This document shows, piece by piece, positions 11,701-24,165 of a DNA stretch of 64,000 nucleotides (the first letter of the stretch is position 1; each line of letters starts with the position of its first letter). This DNA is from Pelecanus crispus (Eukaryota; Chordata; Aves; Pelecaniformes; Pelecanidae). The notes below the pieces were generated by a model, which worked only from the letters and a program-made list of their open reading frames with translations, was not told where the DNA came from and did no database searches. The stretch lies in NCBI RefSeq assembly GCF_030463565.1, contig NC_134643.1, positions 16,939,606 through 17,003,605 on the forward strand. The letters are read 5' to 3'. A program made the position numbers and the translations under genes.

Positions 11701-14700
11701 TGGAGAAGGTTTCCAGGTTTTGTGTGTGTGTTTATACATATATATGTATACATAACACAGACACACAAGTAAATATACACGCACCCCTTTTTAGTCCATT
11801 TTATCTGATGCTTCCTTTTTAATGTGAGTTAGTAATGCCAAAGCAATACTAAACAAGAGTCTCTATTTTTTTAATGAAATAATATCTTTCTGTCCAGCAA
11901 CTTTTAAAAAAAAGTCCTGCTATTAGCTGTGACTTAATACTTCATGGTTTTAAAAGAATCAACCTTTGAATAAAAATGTGGTTTGTTAGTAAATGCCCTG
12001 GTCTAAGATGGCACTGTTAAAATTGTGTGGAGAAACCTTGCTGTTTACACTTTATTCCAGCTACCCACAAAATACTGAGAGTTAATGCATAGAAGGCTTG
12101 GTCTGCCTGAGTCTAGATTCTAGGTGATTCTTCTTCCCCCCCCCAGGGGAAAATGCTTTCTACATGAGAGCTGAAATTCCTTTCCCCTTGAAAACAAACA
12201 AAAAAACCCGACAAAAGCAAGCCATAAATAAAACAAAACAAACACCAGAAGCACTGTATGCACTTTCCATGTTGTAGTCTCCATGTTTGAGGACTACATA
12301 CATCCTTTCTACCTAAGGCAAGGCTAAAGAGGGCTCCAAAATCTTTTTTCTTATTTAGCTGATGTCTTCAGATTCATTGAGTCCTTCCATGCTTCTATGA
12401 TACTTGTTAGCGCAGTATTTGAGATGGTATTTATGCTTGAGATGTGTTTAAAAAAAAAAAAAAGTTGGGTTTTTTTTTTTCATCTTCCTCTAAGGAGCAG
12501 ATTTGGAAATATGTTCTGAATTATGGATATCCCAACAAGTGTGGGAAGAGGAAGGTTTCATAAAAAATAAATGTTGAAAGCTGTTCTTGCTACAGTGTTG
12601 TTAACATGACTAATATATTTTGTTATGTTCATTGTAGCATTAAAACTTTCCCAACAAACCACTTTTGGTAGAAATAATTAGAAAAAAAATCCCCAGGGCA
12701 GCAAGATATACTTATGGTCTTATGTTTTCTGTTCACATGTTCAGGTATCATAAGTTAGCTTTGTAGGCCAGATCTCTGAATAGAAGTACGAACGAAAGCT
12801 TATTGGTTTCATCAGACTGACCTTTATGAGATTCCTTCCCTTTCACCATCCCTGCTATAATTCCAGAAGAATATGATAAGGAGAGGTAGATGATAATGCT
12901 ATATCTTTATGCTAGGAAAAAGAAATCTAACTGTACTACTCTTATTTCTGTTAGTGAATATTCTCAAGTACTCTTTATGTTGTTTTTGTTTAAACAGGGA
13001 AGATAATTCATTACAGTCTCCAGATGCATGCAGAATTCATGGTCATCTCTATGTCAATAAAGTGGCAGGGAACTTTCACATAACTGTGGGCAAGTATGTT
13101 CTGTTCAATTCCTGAAAATAAAAAAAAAAGAATTGACTTCGACATTAGATATAGTGCATGCATGTATGTGTGTGTGTGCTTTTACACTTTTGCATTAATG
13201 ACTGGTTTTTATTAACCTTCCCATACACGTTTGGTGTTATTTTCCATGTGGTATCTTTTCTTGCACAGTTAAAAACAAATTTCTTCATAAGTTACTAAAA
13301 CAATGCAGTGTAGTGCATTGTTGCATGCAGTGTAGTGGTTATGAATTCCAGTGTCTTACAGGATGAAAACTCTTGAAAAGAGGTCTTCTGTAAGTGTATG
13401 ACATGGAGTGGACTGCTTGTACTTGCCTCCATTCTTTGGGCCTGTCCAAACTTTTCCTTTCTGTGAGTACACAGCTCACTAACATGGATGAAGTGTAGAT
13501 ACGTGCCATTTCAGTGCTGAGGTAAAATAGTTACAGAACCATAGTTAGGGAGCTAAATGCCAGTTCATCTTGATTTGAGGAGAGACTTTCTGATATGCTT
13601 TGGCAGTGGTATTAACTGTGTACAAACTTGTGTTAACTTTTCTCTGTGCTCTGCAGCTCTGCTGTCCTCACTTGTCTCTCTGCCACCTCTGTCACCAGAG
13701 ATCTTGGCATGCAACCTGTACTCTAATTTATCCGCATGTAATTCCAGCTGCTGTCTTTGTGTGGACATTTCTCCAAATGTCACTTCTGTCTGGTCTTGTA
13801 CCACCTCTCTGATTTGTCCCTAGGTGTCCAACTTCTTAAGCCCTTTTCAGAGCTGATCATTTCAGCATTTCATCTGTACTGCCATCACTTCTCTCTTCCT
13901 GTCTCTAGTTCTGCGACCCTGAATAATCTGTTGCTTTCCTTTGCTTCCTTTTGCTCATCATTACATTTGTACTTCTGCTAAGTTGCTCTTTCTCTTCTTG
14001 TAGGTTTTTTTTAATGGCTTTTCTCACTGGCCGCCTTCGTACCTTATTGCCTGGTTATTTATTGTAGTCCTATCTTTACTGATCTTGTTGTCTTTCTCCA
14101 CCTTCTGTTTGTCCAAAACTTACGTGCATTTAGTAATGATTTAACTTAAGCTAAGTAGGGAAAGTTTCCTGCATTATTGGCTGGATTGGTAGGTGACAAT
14201 ACCCCACACTGGTGAAGTGTGGCTGAGAGACTGTTTTACTTTCCAGAGAGAGTTGCACATTTTTCCCCCCTCTTCGTGCTGTTACTGGTCTTTGCATTGC
14301 ACTTTCTTTGCAGGTCTACAAACAAGTGTCCAGACCTGAAGTTAACTTGCTTAGTCAGGGAGCAAATACAGAGCATCGTTAACTTGCTTAGTCATAGAAC
14401 AAGTACGGTAAAGTTTTCATTAGTCGCTTGAGCAGTTCTGCAGGTAGGGCTTGGTGGCTCTTCTAGTAGCCTAGTGACTTGATGTGTTTTTCACATTTCT
14501 GAAAATGCAAGACACTAATTTTGTGTAAAAGGGTTTTCAATGTTCCTGTACCTTGTCATTCAGGCTGTTTGTACTTGGCAGTAAGAAAACGTCATTTCTT
14601 TTTTATATAGATACACATCATTTTTATATATATAATATATATGTTTTACAAACTTTTAGATATATGTTTAAATATATATATGTGTTGTAAATATGCACAT

Positions 14701-17700
14701 ATTTTTTATATATATAAAGTATTTATTGAAATAGAGGGGGAGAGGTAATTTTTCTACATAGTCCTGTTTAGGAAAACTGTGTCTTTTGTGTGGATTCATC
14801 AAACTAATTTTTCACAAAACATATCTTGCTTTCTTTAGGGCAATACCGCACCCTCGAGGCCATGCACACTTGGCAGCCCTCGTAAGCCACGACTGTAAGT
14901 TCTTTCTGTTATCTCCATACAAACAAGTATCGTTTAGTTCAGACTGCTGTCTCCTAATTCATAGTTAACATAGGTTGCTGTTGTAAAGATGTTCTAGCTG
15001 GACAATTGCATTGTAGAAGAAAGTAAAGAATATTCTTTGCAATGGTACGACTCAGTAGTGACTTTCATACATTTAACACTATTAGTATTATCTTTAGGTT
15101 GCTTCTACAGTAATGATAACAGAGGAATCTCAGATATATTTTGTTGTAACACAGATACCATACGAAATTCCTGTATTTCAGTCCAAACTACCTATATCCC
15201 TGCAAAATCTGTTTTTATAAGGTTAAAAATTTCTGACCTTTGTCCTTAGAAACTTCATTTTTAGGTTTTGAGTCTAGATACTAAATGTGTGTTGCTGCCG
15301 TACTTAATGTGAGGCAAGGGTGACTTACTGTGAAAAATGAATTTGGTGTTGGTTAAACCTCCAAATGTCTGCATGTGAATTTATGTCAACATAAGCGTAT
15401 AATATTACAGAGCTTAAATACCTTTGCAAAGCCAGGCAATGGAGTAGCTTGGTAGTTGCCTTATGCTTCTTCTGTACATTTAATTTATGAAATGTTAGTC
15501 TTTTTAATACCATTACATACAGGAACCTGAACTGTAGAATAACTTCAGTATTTGACCAATGAGAAATATCCTCTCATGAAATTCTAACTCTCTTCAGCTC
15601 CAGGGTTGATTCAGATAGAGTTAGTTGTTTTAGAAGTTCTTTTCTAGAGAAATTGAATTTCTTTGTTAAATATTTTGGATTTGAGTTTTGTTTGAAACAT
15701 GTATGTAGATGTATTGATATAGTCACCAGCACAAATCCAATGAAATGCACACCAGTGTTTGAAATACTCTAACTAATGCATTTTCCAGTGTGAGAATTTG
15801 GTGCGTCTTTTTCTCTGAGAAGAGTACAGAATCTCAAAGTTGAAAAATGTTGCTTCATTCCTCTGTGTTGTCTTTCAGCCTATAACTTCTCCCACAGAAT
15901 AGATCATTTGTCATTTGGAGAGCTTATTCCAGGAATTATTAATCCTTTGGATGGAACAGAAAAAATAGCATCAGATCGTAAGTGTTGTGTGTTTTTAAAA
16001 AAAAGCATCTTGTTTTCTATATTTTTTCCAATAATTGCATTTAAAATATTATTATGTTTCATGAATGTTGTGATTTACAAACAGCGCGTCCTGCTAAATT
16101 TGGTAGCAAGCAATGCACTGTTCAGTTACCTGCATGGCATCTTAAATGGACGATTTCTTTTTAATATCAGTATGACTGTACTTTGCTGTTTAACTGAAGT
16201 TGATTTGCAGTTTCTTCCAGATTTGTGTTTTGTTGAAGTTACAGTATGTCTGAACATATTGCAGAGAATTTTGCAGCAGTGTGCTACAGTGGAGATTCAT
16301 AGATCTGATTGTTGTCATAACAGGGAAAAATAAGTCTGATTTGGTTTTAAAAAAAAAATAGCATCAGGAGTCTTGGACTCTATTCCTGTATTTGGTTGGT
16401 CATTTCCATGGTGTATTCTGTGAGGCTACTACAGGAAGGGTTTGTGTATCACTTTGTTTCCTCATGTATAAATGAAGGAGTACAGTAACCTACTTTACAG
16501 AGCTATCTACGCCTCATCCTCTGACTTGTGTTCCCCATGAGAGTGATCCCCAGAATCTTTTAAAGCTGCTCTTGTCTCACAGTCAGTCCTTCCATTGGGT
16601 GTTCAAGCCAGAATGGTTTAGGGTAGTTGAAACAAATTGTTTCAGTCTATCAGTGTTTGTTCTCTTAGGGAATTTGATGAAGACAGAGCAATTACAAATA
16701 CGTAAGCATGCTGATAGCTCTAGAAGAATTCTCTAGAAGTCTGTGTAATCAAGAGAAAAACTGTAACCAGTTTAGAAGGGCTTCCAGCATCATACAGACA
16801 ATTGAATGGCTAAAATCTACTCAAACCACTGTCAAGATGTATGGATCATGCAAAATGTGACTGTGTGAAACTTGTTCAGTTCTAGTGTCCTGGAAAACAC
16901 TATCTGTGCATTTCATTTGAAGCTTTGAGCAGCCTGACCTTAACGAATCTTTTCATTACATGGGTAAAATGTAAATTTGTCTGAGTACAAATGTGACATA
17001 GGCCTTGCCCATGGAAGCTAACTTTGTTCATGCAGATGGTGCTGAGGTAGTCTTGACAGTGCTGGGACTCCTTGAAGAATGTCCCTAGTGTAAATAGCTT
17101 AGCTGATTAACTATTTTAAATATTATTTGCTTGATTTATTTGTTAATGTCTTGGATGGTCTTTGACTCTGTACTTAATTCAACAGTGAGATTTGTTTTCC
17201 TCTAGACAACCAGATGTTCCAATATTTTATCACAGTTGTGCCAACCAAACTCCATACGTATAAAATTTCAGCAGAAACTCATCAGTTTTCAGTGACAGAA
17301 AGGGTAAGTAAGCAAGCCATGCAGAGAAAAATGTAACGGTGATTGTTCTTAACAAAAGCTCAAATGTGAAAATGGAGACTTAGTTGTACCATGGTTTTGA
17401 TAACTCCTCTAGCGTGAAGAGACTCTTTGTAGAATGTTCCAGTGCACTAGATTTATCTGTAAATAATGTAATACTGATGGTAAAATATATATGCTTGGTG
17501 ACACATGCTAACCTCTTGCGTTAGTGTTTTGCACCCGTAGATCTGGAGTCTGATATTAGAATTAATGATAGATATCCAGTCATTTCCACTTCACTAAATG
17601 CTAATGGTGGTGGTGGTGAAATCCTGTAAGTTTTAGGTCTGTAATCTTGTGTGTAGCTTTACAAATATTTAATCCACCTTCAGCTTTTTACCCATGTGGG

Positions 17701-19297
17701 AAGCAAACCAAAAAACACAGCTCACTTGAATGTCATGAACTTGGTTGCGGAGTGTTAGAAATGGAAATGAAGGTAGTTTGTATGAAAAGCTTTGTATGAA
17801 AAAAAGAAAAAAATTACACAGAAAGCATCTCTGTCTCTCAGTTGTCTGTTTAACCTTTGTTGAACCACCAGCTACAGTTGTTCTCCAGACTAGAGAGCTT
17901 CCACTTCTGGGCTTGGGGAGGCTTTTAATTCAGAATCCACAGAGAAAGTAGTTATTGCAGCATAGTACGTGGGCAAATCATAAGGTACTAATGTTAAAGA
18001 CTGCTGTAAATAAGAAAAAGGCCTTATGTGTACCAGTTGCGTGTATCAATTCCAGACACTGAACTCTGTTTTGATCCTTTATTCAAAAGCCAAACAAAAA
18101 AATCTTTGTGAAAAGTTTAATTAAAAACAACAGATAAAGCGAGAGGTGAGAAGGAAGCCTTGGGTTGAAAGGAAATGCAGAGATTAGGATGGCAGTTCAC
18201 TGTAATACAGTTTGTGGTGTTCTCCAAGGGAGAAAAATCTTTATTTCCTCACAATTCCGTGCTGTGCTTCTGAAAAATACATAGCTAGGGGAAGTAGGGT
18301 AGAGGTGATGTCTTGGGGTTCAACTTGGGACATGCAGACTGCTGAAGGGAAAGGTTTGCTCTAAAACTGGTGAAAGCTGGAGTAAAGAGGGGAATGAAGA
18401 GGAATTTCATAATGCAATATACTCCCATCTCCTGCTGGTCTAGCAATCTGCTTGATGTTTTCTCTGCACAATCTCTGCAACAACTAAGGCACTCCTTAAA
18501 CTTCTGGACATCAGTCAACTGCTTATCTTACTCCTTATTGCATTTTTTCATCTTGTATTAAATTTTTCTCTCCTTCTGCTGTAAAGATGGTTTCTGTTAA
18601 TTAACTGTGCAATCTTAGCACTTTAATTTTTTTGTGGGGATGTATCTTTTTATGAAAGTTGCAACACAGTCACAGGCTGCTTAGGAAAAAAGCTTGTGAA
18701 TAGTGGAGGTAAAGTGGCATTACATACTTGCTTGCTCTTGCTGTCTCTAGGTAGCCCTGTTGCCTGTAAAGCTTGTTTGTGTTTATCTTTGGAAACCAAA
18801 TACCCCTAGCAGGTGAGCTGGGAAAGGCTATTAAGAACAGCTAACACTGAACAACTTAGTGCATTTATTTTATAAGAGTAGGCACATATGCAGACCTGGA
18901 AAAAGGTGGTCAGCTAGCCATGGCTAAAACTTGTATACATTGAGGTTTAATTGCCAGTGGTGAACAGACTGGGAAGCAGAGTTTGAAAGGTGTGGGCAGA
19001 ATCGTCTCCGCTGTTCTTGATGTTTGAGATATGTGTTTGTCTGTGTCAAAAAGATTTAATTCTACAAGGCTTTGCTGAGGTATCTGATGCAGGGCCAGTT
19101 ATTTTCACTAGGTTTTAGCAACCAACAGTTAAATCTTCTGCAGCAGTAGAAGCTAGAAGCAGAACAAAATGGTTTGCAGAAAAAGAATTATGTATCTTTT
19201 GACGGTGGATTTTTAGGTGTTCTGTTTAACTTTGTATTCTTTTTTCACCATTTGACCTCAAAAGACCGATAAGGCTTAAGGAAATAATAGAGAAAAT

Positions 19298-19332
<35 letters not shown>

Positions 19333-22300
19333 TCCCTTGCCAATGGCAAGGTTCTGTTTAACTACCTTCAGTCTTCTCTTCCTTCTTAGTATGCCTGGTC
19401 ATCCATCCTCTAGTGCTGAAGGTTTGTATGCTTTTGAAATATAAAAAGCATTCTGTACTGTTTTGGGGTTGAGGTGTTTTTTTGGGTTTTTTTTAACCAT
19501 TGCAAAGTTTCTGTGACCTGTTATGACAACTGGTACATTATTTTGGCATCCTTTTTACTTTGGTTTGGTAGCAAAAGAAACAATATGGTTTATGTCAACG
19601 TTAGCTGACTGGAGAAGTTGCCTAGCTTGTATTTTTCCAAAGTGGTATTCTTTTTATTTTGTACTGTATTCTGGTTTTTGAGCACAGGCTGTTACGCCTA
19701 CAGGTGAAATGGAGCTGTGATATATTGCTTTTCTGTTCAGTCTTGCTTGTCTGTCTTCTCTGCTATTGTTAGCCTAGACATGGCTGAGTTTGTCTTCAGT
19801 CAGTTATGTTCTTTTCTGCTGCCCTTGTATATTTTCAGCTAGACTTACCTGGCAGTGCATTTATCACTGCCTTTCACTAACAATAAAATGATACCAAACT
19901 TTTGAAAGGAACTTAAGATTGTGTTGAGGTTTTTTCTCTTGAAACCTTTTTTTAAAAGTAGAGATTTATAGCAGCCACACTCTCCTCTTTTGGGGGTCTT
20001 TTGGTTTAAGAATTTGGGCAAATGAGAAGAAACTGTAGAAGTTCTTGGATTAGGACTGAGGCATCTGATCTGTTTAGAGTAGTCATGGCAAGTTAGTTGT
20101 TATTTTTATTGGGATGTATTTCTTGCTGTGTGACTGTTGTCTGAAATGACCTGACTGATAGAAATTTTGAAAAGAGGCTTGATACTGGTATTCAGTTTTT
20201 AGACCCCAGAAATTTTGAAGTTTTGTTCTTTTTTCTTTCTTTTTTTTTCCCCATCAAAGTAATGGATTATGGCATATATGTAAGTATGCACTGAGGAAAA
20301 AAAAATGGCATTGGTCTAATTTAATTAAGCTTCTGAATTTCCATTATGGTATACTCTAGTTTAGGGTCTTCCCTGATACTTTTAAGAACCAGCAATTAAA
20401 TCCTCTGTGGCATGTAAATCTAGAGATATGCCCCAAGGAAGGAGGATGAAGCCTAATGAGTCTTAGATGCAGTATGTAGATTTATATACACCCTCTGGGA
20501 AAACTGCCATAGCTAAGGCTGTTCAACAACTTAAATGTCTCCTGAAGGTCTCATCCTGATTTAAGTGATTAATAGTAGCGCATAAAGTAGGAAGAGTTGG
20601 GGCACTGTATCACTCACTTGAGTTCATGGGCTAGACCAAGGCTGTGGCACTTATCCTCATAGGTACCAAAAGCAGCCTAGTTATAAACATCCTTTTTTAG
20701 AGGACCATGTAAGCAAATCTTGAGAGGATAGTACTAGAGCCTGATAGTGAACATTGATACGCAGCACAGAAGACTAGTGACCAGGAAAGTAGATGGTTAT
20801 TTAATGATGTTTGACTTTTAGAAGGTACTGGCTAAAGTTATCTTGATGTTCCCTGGTCTTAACGTTGATTGCTAACTCTGATTATATAGCTCTTTGTCAT
20901 CACATCTATTAAGATTGTTTTCCTTGTGACTAATAAGAAGTGACTAACTTGTGTTTCTCTCTCTTCTTTCAGGAAAGAGTAATTAACCATGCAGCTGGCA
21001 GCCATGGGGTGTCAGGAATATTCATGAAATACGATATCAGTTCACTTATGGTGACAGTGACAGAAGAACACATGCCTTTTTGGCAGTTCTTAGTGAGGCT
21101 CTGTGGCATTATTGGGGGAATTTTTTCAACTACAGGTAACTTATCAGTCCTTTCCCTCTTAAGTTCTACCAGAACTTTTTTTTGGTCACGGTGGTTATGT
21201 TATGAACGAATTACAGGGTAGTCCTGAACCTCTAGCAGGTTTAAGATGAAGTGCCCATTTGTGTGCACTGAAATGTATAACGAAAACTACAGATTTTTGC
21301 TGTCCCGGCATGCCGTTTCTGCTGTTCTGAGGGCCTGTTGTTTCCTTTTTGGTAACTATAGCATAGTTTATTTACTTCTGGAAGAGCAAGGAGACCTATA
21401 TATCTCTCTCTATCTATATATATATCCATGTACACTCACACTGACTTCTGATATTCTGTGTGTTTCCTATAGTTGGGATCCAGTGCTAAATCAGTGCCAA
21501 AAGTTGAGATAAAATTTCCATCTGAAGTAATTGGGAGGATTTTCCTTGTGTAATTTGTCAATGTACTGCAAGGTTTGCTCCTTCAAAGAAAATAAATGAA
21601 GTTGAAAAGACACGATTCACTTATTAGTCAAGACATAATAGGGTATCTTGATTACAAGTTATTTCCTTTCTTGGCTTTCACTTGAAGAGAGCCTAGTAAA
21701 GAGATCTTGAACTAAGAGCTCTCTTTCAAAGTAGATATTTCTGTCCCACAGAATGTATTTTCACCCATGAAAGCTGGGCAGAGGGAGTTACATTTGCTTG
21801 GATAGCTTTGGTTTTGCTTTTAGTGATGCATTTCAGAATATTAGAATTCCCCCTGCCCTTGGTGTTTCCTTTTTTATGTTGATTTCTCAGTGTTTCACAT
21901 ACCGGTTTACTGCACTGTATCCTATTTAAGTATTGTGTAGAGTTTTGTTGCAATATTTCTGTAAATACTACAGTTTTATTACTTCTGACAATTTAAATCT
22001 TGTTTGACATTGCAGGAATTTTACATGGTTTTGGAAGATTTGTAGCAGAAGTTATTTTTTGCCGTTTCAGACTGGGCTCTTACAGATCCACATCGGTAAG
22101 AAAAACTTGTCTCTAAGTATTAAGTGGTACAGCTACCTGCGGATGGATGATAAGGACAACTTTGAGACTCGATCCCAGCAGAATTTAAGCAGCTTGCAAT
22201 AAACTCTCACCTTGAAAACCCTCCCCTTGAGATACATATGAGCAGAGATTCAACAGCTTTTAAAAATAGTTGGAAAACCTAACACCTAAGGAAGCAAGGT

Positions 22301-22960
22301 GTTTTCTAAGAAGCCGAATTAATGAAACCGAGTCTCTTAGAGATTTGTCTGCTACATTCTTTCTATTATCCTTACTATATTCTTTTTATTTTCATATTGC
22401 TACAAAAATTACATGTTTTCTCAGGCCTCATCAGTCTCCCTCATGTGCTCTTCTGCTTGGCTTGCTGACCGAAGAAGCAGCACTGCGTGCTGCAGGGGTT
22501 CAGAGCTGCTGCCGATGAGCCTGCAGGCTACTGCCAAGCAGTGTGAAAGAGCTGAGCAGTCTTTACCTTTCCCTTCATTGGGCTTGAATAGGATTGCTCC
22601 TCTAGCAACTACTTGATTTTTATTTTACTTTTTATTTTTCCCATTTAAGCCTGTAGGCAGCCTTTAAGACTACTGCCTTTCTCTCAAATTTGGTTGAAAT
22701 TTGCCAGCTGGCAAGGTTATGTGAGTCGGGGAGAGGAGGGAAGGCAAGCAGATTTGTGTGATTTTTGTTTGGGAGACCAGGCAAAAAGCGCACAAGAAAT
22801 GCACAAGAATAAAGAAGTATGTGGTTTGGGGGGAGGGAGGGGAGATTTTGTTTCTGGACAAGCCATTAATAACACTTTGGTTTTGTTTCACTAGGTCACA
22901 CTTCCTGATGGCCACACAAGCAACCACTTACCTCTAATTACAGACAATAGTACACATTAG
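2670..22960 (+). CDS. ERGIC2: ERGIC2, ER-Golgi intermediate compartment protein 2 (complete, 13 coding exons)
   Basis: Join 2670-2775, 5681-5789, 7785-7831, 9033-9103, 10599-10639, 11371-11472, 12998-13093, 14839-14894, 15879-15977, 17206-17303, 20973-21135, 22016-22095, 22895-22960. All borders are AG/GT and phases agree; the total is 1,134 nt, 377 residues, equal to the human protein. The start MRRLNRKKT and end DNSTH match the family. Domain order is a short cytoplasmic N-tail, a membrane segment at about residues 36-54, the ERGIC_N region, a long lumenal COPII-coated-ERV domain, a second membrane segment at about 313-335 and a short cytoplasmic tail. ERGIC2 is the vertebrate counterpart of yeast Erv41. 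It works with ERGIC3 (Erv46) and ERGIC1 cycling between ER and Golgi, and the yeast complex retrieves escaped ER proteins. The sequence shows no frameshift or internal stop. An out-of-frame upstream ATG overlaps the start. The neighbour LRRK2 is convergent and functionally unrelated. Confidence 0.97.
5255..5520 (-). mobile_element. Old, strongly diverged CR1/L3-like LINE 3' fragment
   Basis: In ERGIC2 intron 2, the + strand reads like the reverse complement of an ancient CR1-type 3' region: phrases of the type GACCATCCCTGACAG, GTTCCTAAATCTTCC, GGGATTTCACAAACTCCCC and AAAAGTTCTTTTTGATG in the usual order. Many substitutions and no open frame remain. Recognition is by remembered family wording, so the boundaries are rough. 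Confidence 0.5.
5681..5789 (+). CDS. ERGIC2: ERGIC2 exon 3, first membrane segment
   Basis: Acceptor CCACTCAG at 5,673-5,680, donor GTAATT at 5,790. It encodes residues 36-71, including the hydrophobic stretch SLIAFTTIAFLTIMEF, the first transmembrane segment, followed by charged lumenal residues WMKYEYEVDKD. Ends in phase 2. Confidence 0.95.
7785..7831 (+). CDS. ERGIC2: ERGIC2 exon 4 (47 bp)
   Basis: Short exon after a long T/C tract and CAG; donor GTAAGT at 7,832. It encodes KLRINIDITVAMRCQ, part of the ERGIC_N domain. Ends in phase 1. Confidence 0.93.
9033..9103 (+). CDS. ERGIC2: ERGIC2 exon 5
   Basis: Acceptor GAAACAG just before 9,033, donor GTAAGT at 9,104. It encodes YVGADVLDLAETMVASADG and a few more residues, a conserved ERGIC_N stretch. 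Ends in phase 0. Confidence 0.93.
10599..10639 (+). CDS. ERGIC2: ERGIC2 exon 6 (41 bp)
   Basis: Very short exon with acceptor TGTTTCAG and donor GTAAAG. It encodes VVFDLSPQQKEWQ plus two bases of an arginine codon. Confidence 0.92.
11371..11472 (+). CDS. ERGIC2: ERGIC2 exon 7
   Basis: Acceptor TTTTTAG at 11,364-11,370, donor GTAAGA at 11,473. It encodes MLQLIQSRLQEEHSLQDV and the following lysine/serine-rich part, to LPP. Ends in phase 2. Confidence 0.94.
11720..11765. repeat. TG/TA/CA dinucleotide microsatellite
   Basis: Mixed (TG)n, (TA)n and (CA)n tract in ERGIC2 intron 7. Confidence 0.85.
12998..13093 (+). CDS. ERGIC2: ERGIC2 exon 8
   Basis: Acceptor TTTAAACAG, donor GTATGT at 13,094. 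It encodes EDNSLQSPDACRIHGHLYVN and on to FHITVG, the start of the lumenal COPII-coated-ERV domain. Ends in phase 2. Confidence 0.95.
14600..14717. repeat. AT-rich microsatellite cluster
   Basis: Several interrupted TATATA blocks about 120-240 bp before ERGIC2 exon 9, in intron 8. Confidence 0.85.
14839..14894 (+). CDS. ERGIC2: ERGIC2 exon 9 (56 bp)
   Basis: Acceptor TTCTTTAG, donor GTAAGT at 14,895. It encodes AIPHPRGHAHLAALVSHD. Ends in phase 1. Confidence 0.95.
15879..15977 (+). CDS. ERGIC2: ERGIC2 exon 10
   Basis: Acceptor GTCTTTCAG, donor GTAAGT at 15,978. It encodes YNFSHRIDHLSFGELIPG and the segment INPLDGTEKIASD, a signature of the ERV41/ERV46 family lumenal domain. The frame stays open past the donor by chance, which should not be read as a separate gene. 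Ends in phase 1. Confidence 0.96.
17206..17303 (+). CDS. ERGIC2: ERGIC2 exon 11
   Basis: Acceptor TTTTCCTCTAG, donor GTAAGT at 17,304. It encodes NQMFQYFITVVPTKLHTYKI and SAETHQFSVTER, the conserved QYF-PT segment of the lumenal domain. Ends in phase 0. Confidence 0.96.
17304..20972 (+). other. ERGIC2: ERGIC2 intron 11 (largest intron, 3.7 kb)
   Basis: No gene, RNA gene or recognisable transposon was seen in this intron. The single notable item is the 32-base T run at 19,300. Short open frames here have no family resemblance. Confidence 0.7.
19300..19331. repeat. Poly(T) run of 32
   Basis: An uninterrupted homopolymer, T on the + strand (A on the minus strand). No LINE or SINE body was recognised next to it. 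Confidence 0.95.
20973..21135 (+). CDS. ERGIC2: ERGIC2 exon 12
   Basis: Acceptor CTCTTCTTTCAG, donor GTAACT at 21,136. It encodes ERVINHAAGSHGVSGIFMKY, then TEEHMPFWQFLVRLCGIIGG and the start of the second membrane segment. Ends in phase 1. Confidence 0.97.
22016..22095 (+). CDS. ERGIC2: ERGIC2 exon 13, end of second membrane segment
   Basis: Acceptor GACATTGCAG, donor GTAAGA at 22,096. It encodes ILHGFGRFVAEVIFCRFRLG and SYRSTS, completing the C-terminal hydrophobic segment and entering the cytoplasmic tail. It is more divergent from human than the lumenal exons. Ends in phase 0. Confidence 0.93.
22895..22960 (+). CDS. ERGIC2: ERGIC2 exon 14 (last coding exon, CDS part)
   Basis: Acceptor TTTCACTAG. 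It encodes VTLPDGHTSNHLPLITDNST plus H and the TAG stop at 22,958-22,960. The motif DGHT-NHLPL-NTH is the family C-terminus. Confidence 0.95.
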   Translation, partial: VTLPDGHTSNHLPLITDNSTH

Positions 22961-24165
22961 CCTCCTGAGAAAACTTTCTTTCTTCCTGCCTGATACAGAA
23001 GACTTTTTTTTTTTTTTTATAATAAAGGAAACATTGTGCAATATTCTGAGACAGTGCTGATGGGCAGCAAAAAATGAAGCCTTTTAAAAACAAACAAACA
23101 AAACAGTTTGTGTAATTTTTTGTCTTTCTAAGTGCACATGGAGTCATAGGAGGTTGTGAGACCAGTGAGGTGGACCATCTTCTGGAGATTAAAGGAGTGT
23201 TGCTGCCAATACAGTATTCATGGTCGAGCTGAACATCTCTGTGATGACTGCCATTGACCGCTGAAGCATCTTAGTGATCTTGGTTCTGTGCCTGGGAAGG
23301 CTAGCGGACTCCAAGGAGAAAAGAGTACAAGTGGGACGTGTGGAAGGGCCAGGCAGCAGGCAAAGAGGGACAGTAATAGAGCTGGGGTTTCTCTTAGGTG
23401 TACAAACTGGGGTTTGGGTTTTCTTGTTCTTTCGTAATGGTGGGGCTGGGGGCTAAGATGCTATTCGTACAGGTAGGGAGCAATCCTAGAAAATCCGGAA
23501 GAAGAGGGAGACGAGAGAGAACTCGGGGAGTAAGGTGGAGCCCAAGCCATAATGTTGGTCATAGCCACTGCTTTCTGTAGTCCCACTGTTCCTTAGTGGA
23601 AGAAGTGTAACACGGAGCAGAGCAGTTCCTCTACATTTGCACACAGCCGCTTCGCCAGCAGTGAGAGTGTCGCTTCTGGTGTTGATGTGAGAGTGCCCAA
23701 GGACTCTGAGAGTGGGCTCCAGCGTGCACAGTTTTTTGACTTGGAATAAGAAGCCTTCTAAATGAGGCATTTGACTGTAGTTTTGATAAAAGGCAAGAGT
23801 CCCTAGCAAAAGATCGGGAAATCTTTGTACACCTCTTTCTTGGTAAAGAAATTGCATTGATGGGACTTTTCGTTGTACCCCTGCTGCTGGTGTGTAAGCC
23901 ATGGTATGTAAATCCTGGAGATGGGAAGGAAAGAGAGCACGAAGCTGCTTTGCTTTGGTTCAGCTCAGTACTACAGAAATGTGGAATTTGGGGCAGTTGG
24001 GAGGTCTGCTAGCCCGGGCAGAGAGTGGTGGAGTTGGTAGTAGGTGACTTCAGGGAATCTGAATCATTTTGCTGCAGACAGATGAGGAGAAGGGATCTGC
24101 AGAATTAATCCTTGCTGTTCATGAAGGTTTTTGTAAAATAAATGAAGAGAGCAATATCAGTTTTA
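22961..24165 (+). other. ERGIC2: ERGIC2 3' UTR (approximate)
   Basis: AATAAA hexamers lie at 23,021 (61 bp after the stop) and at 24,137, the latter followed by a T-rich stretch, suggesting a short and a long 3' end. The distal end is inferred; no transcript data are available here. Confidence 0.5.

Noticed and set aside
15908-16333. 141-codon + strand frame as an independent gene
   Set aside because: Its first part is ERGIC2 exon 10; the rest is read-through into intron 10 after a canonical GTAAGT donor.
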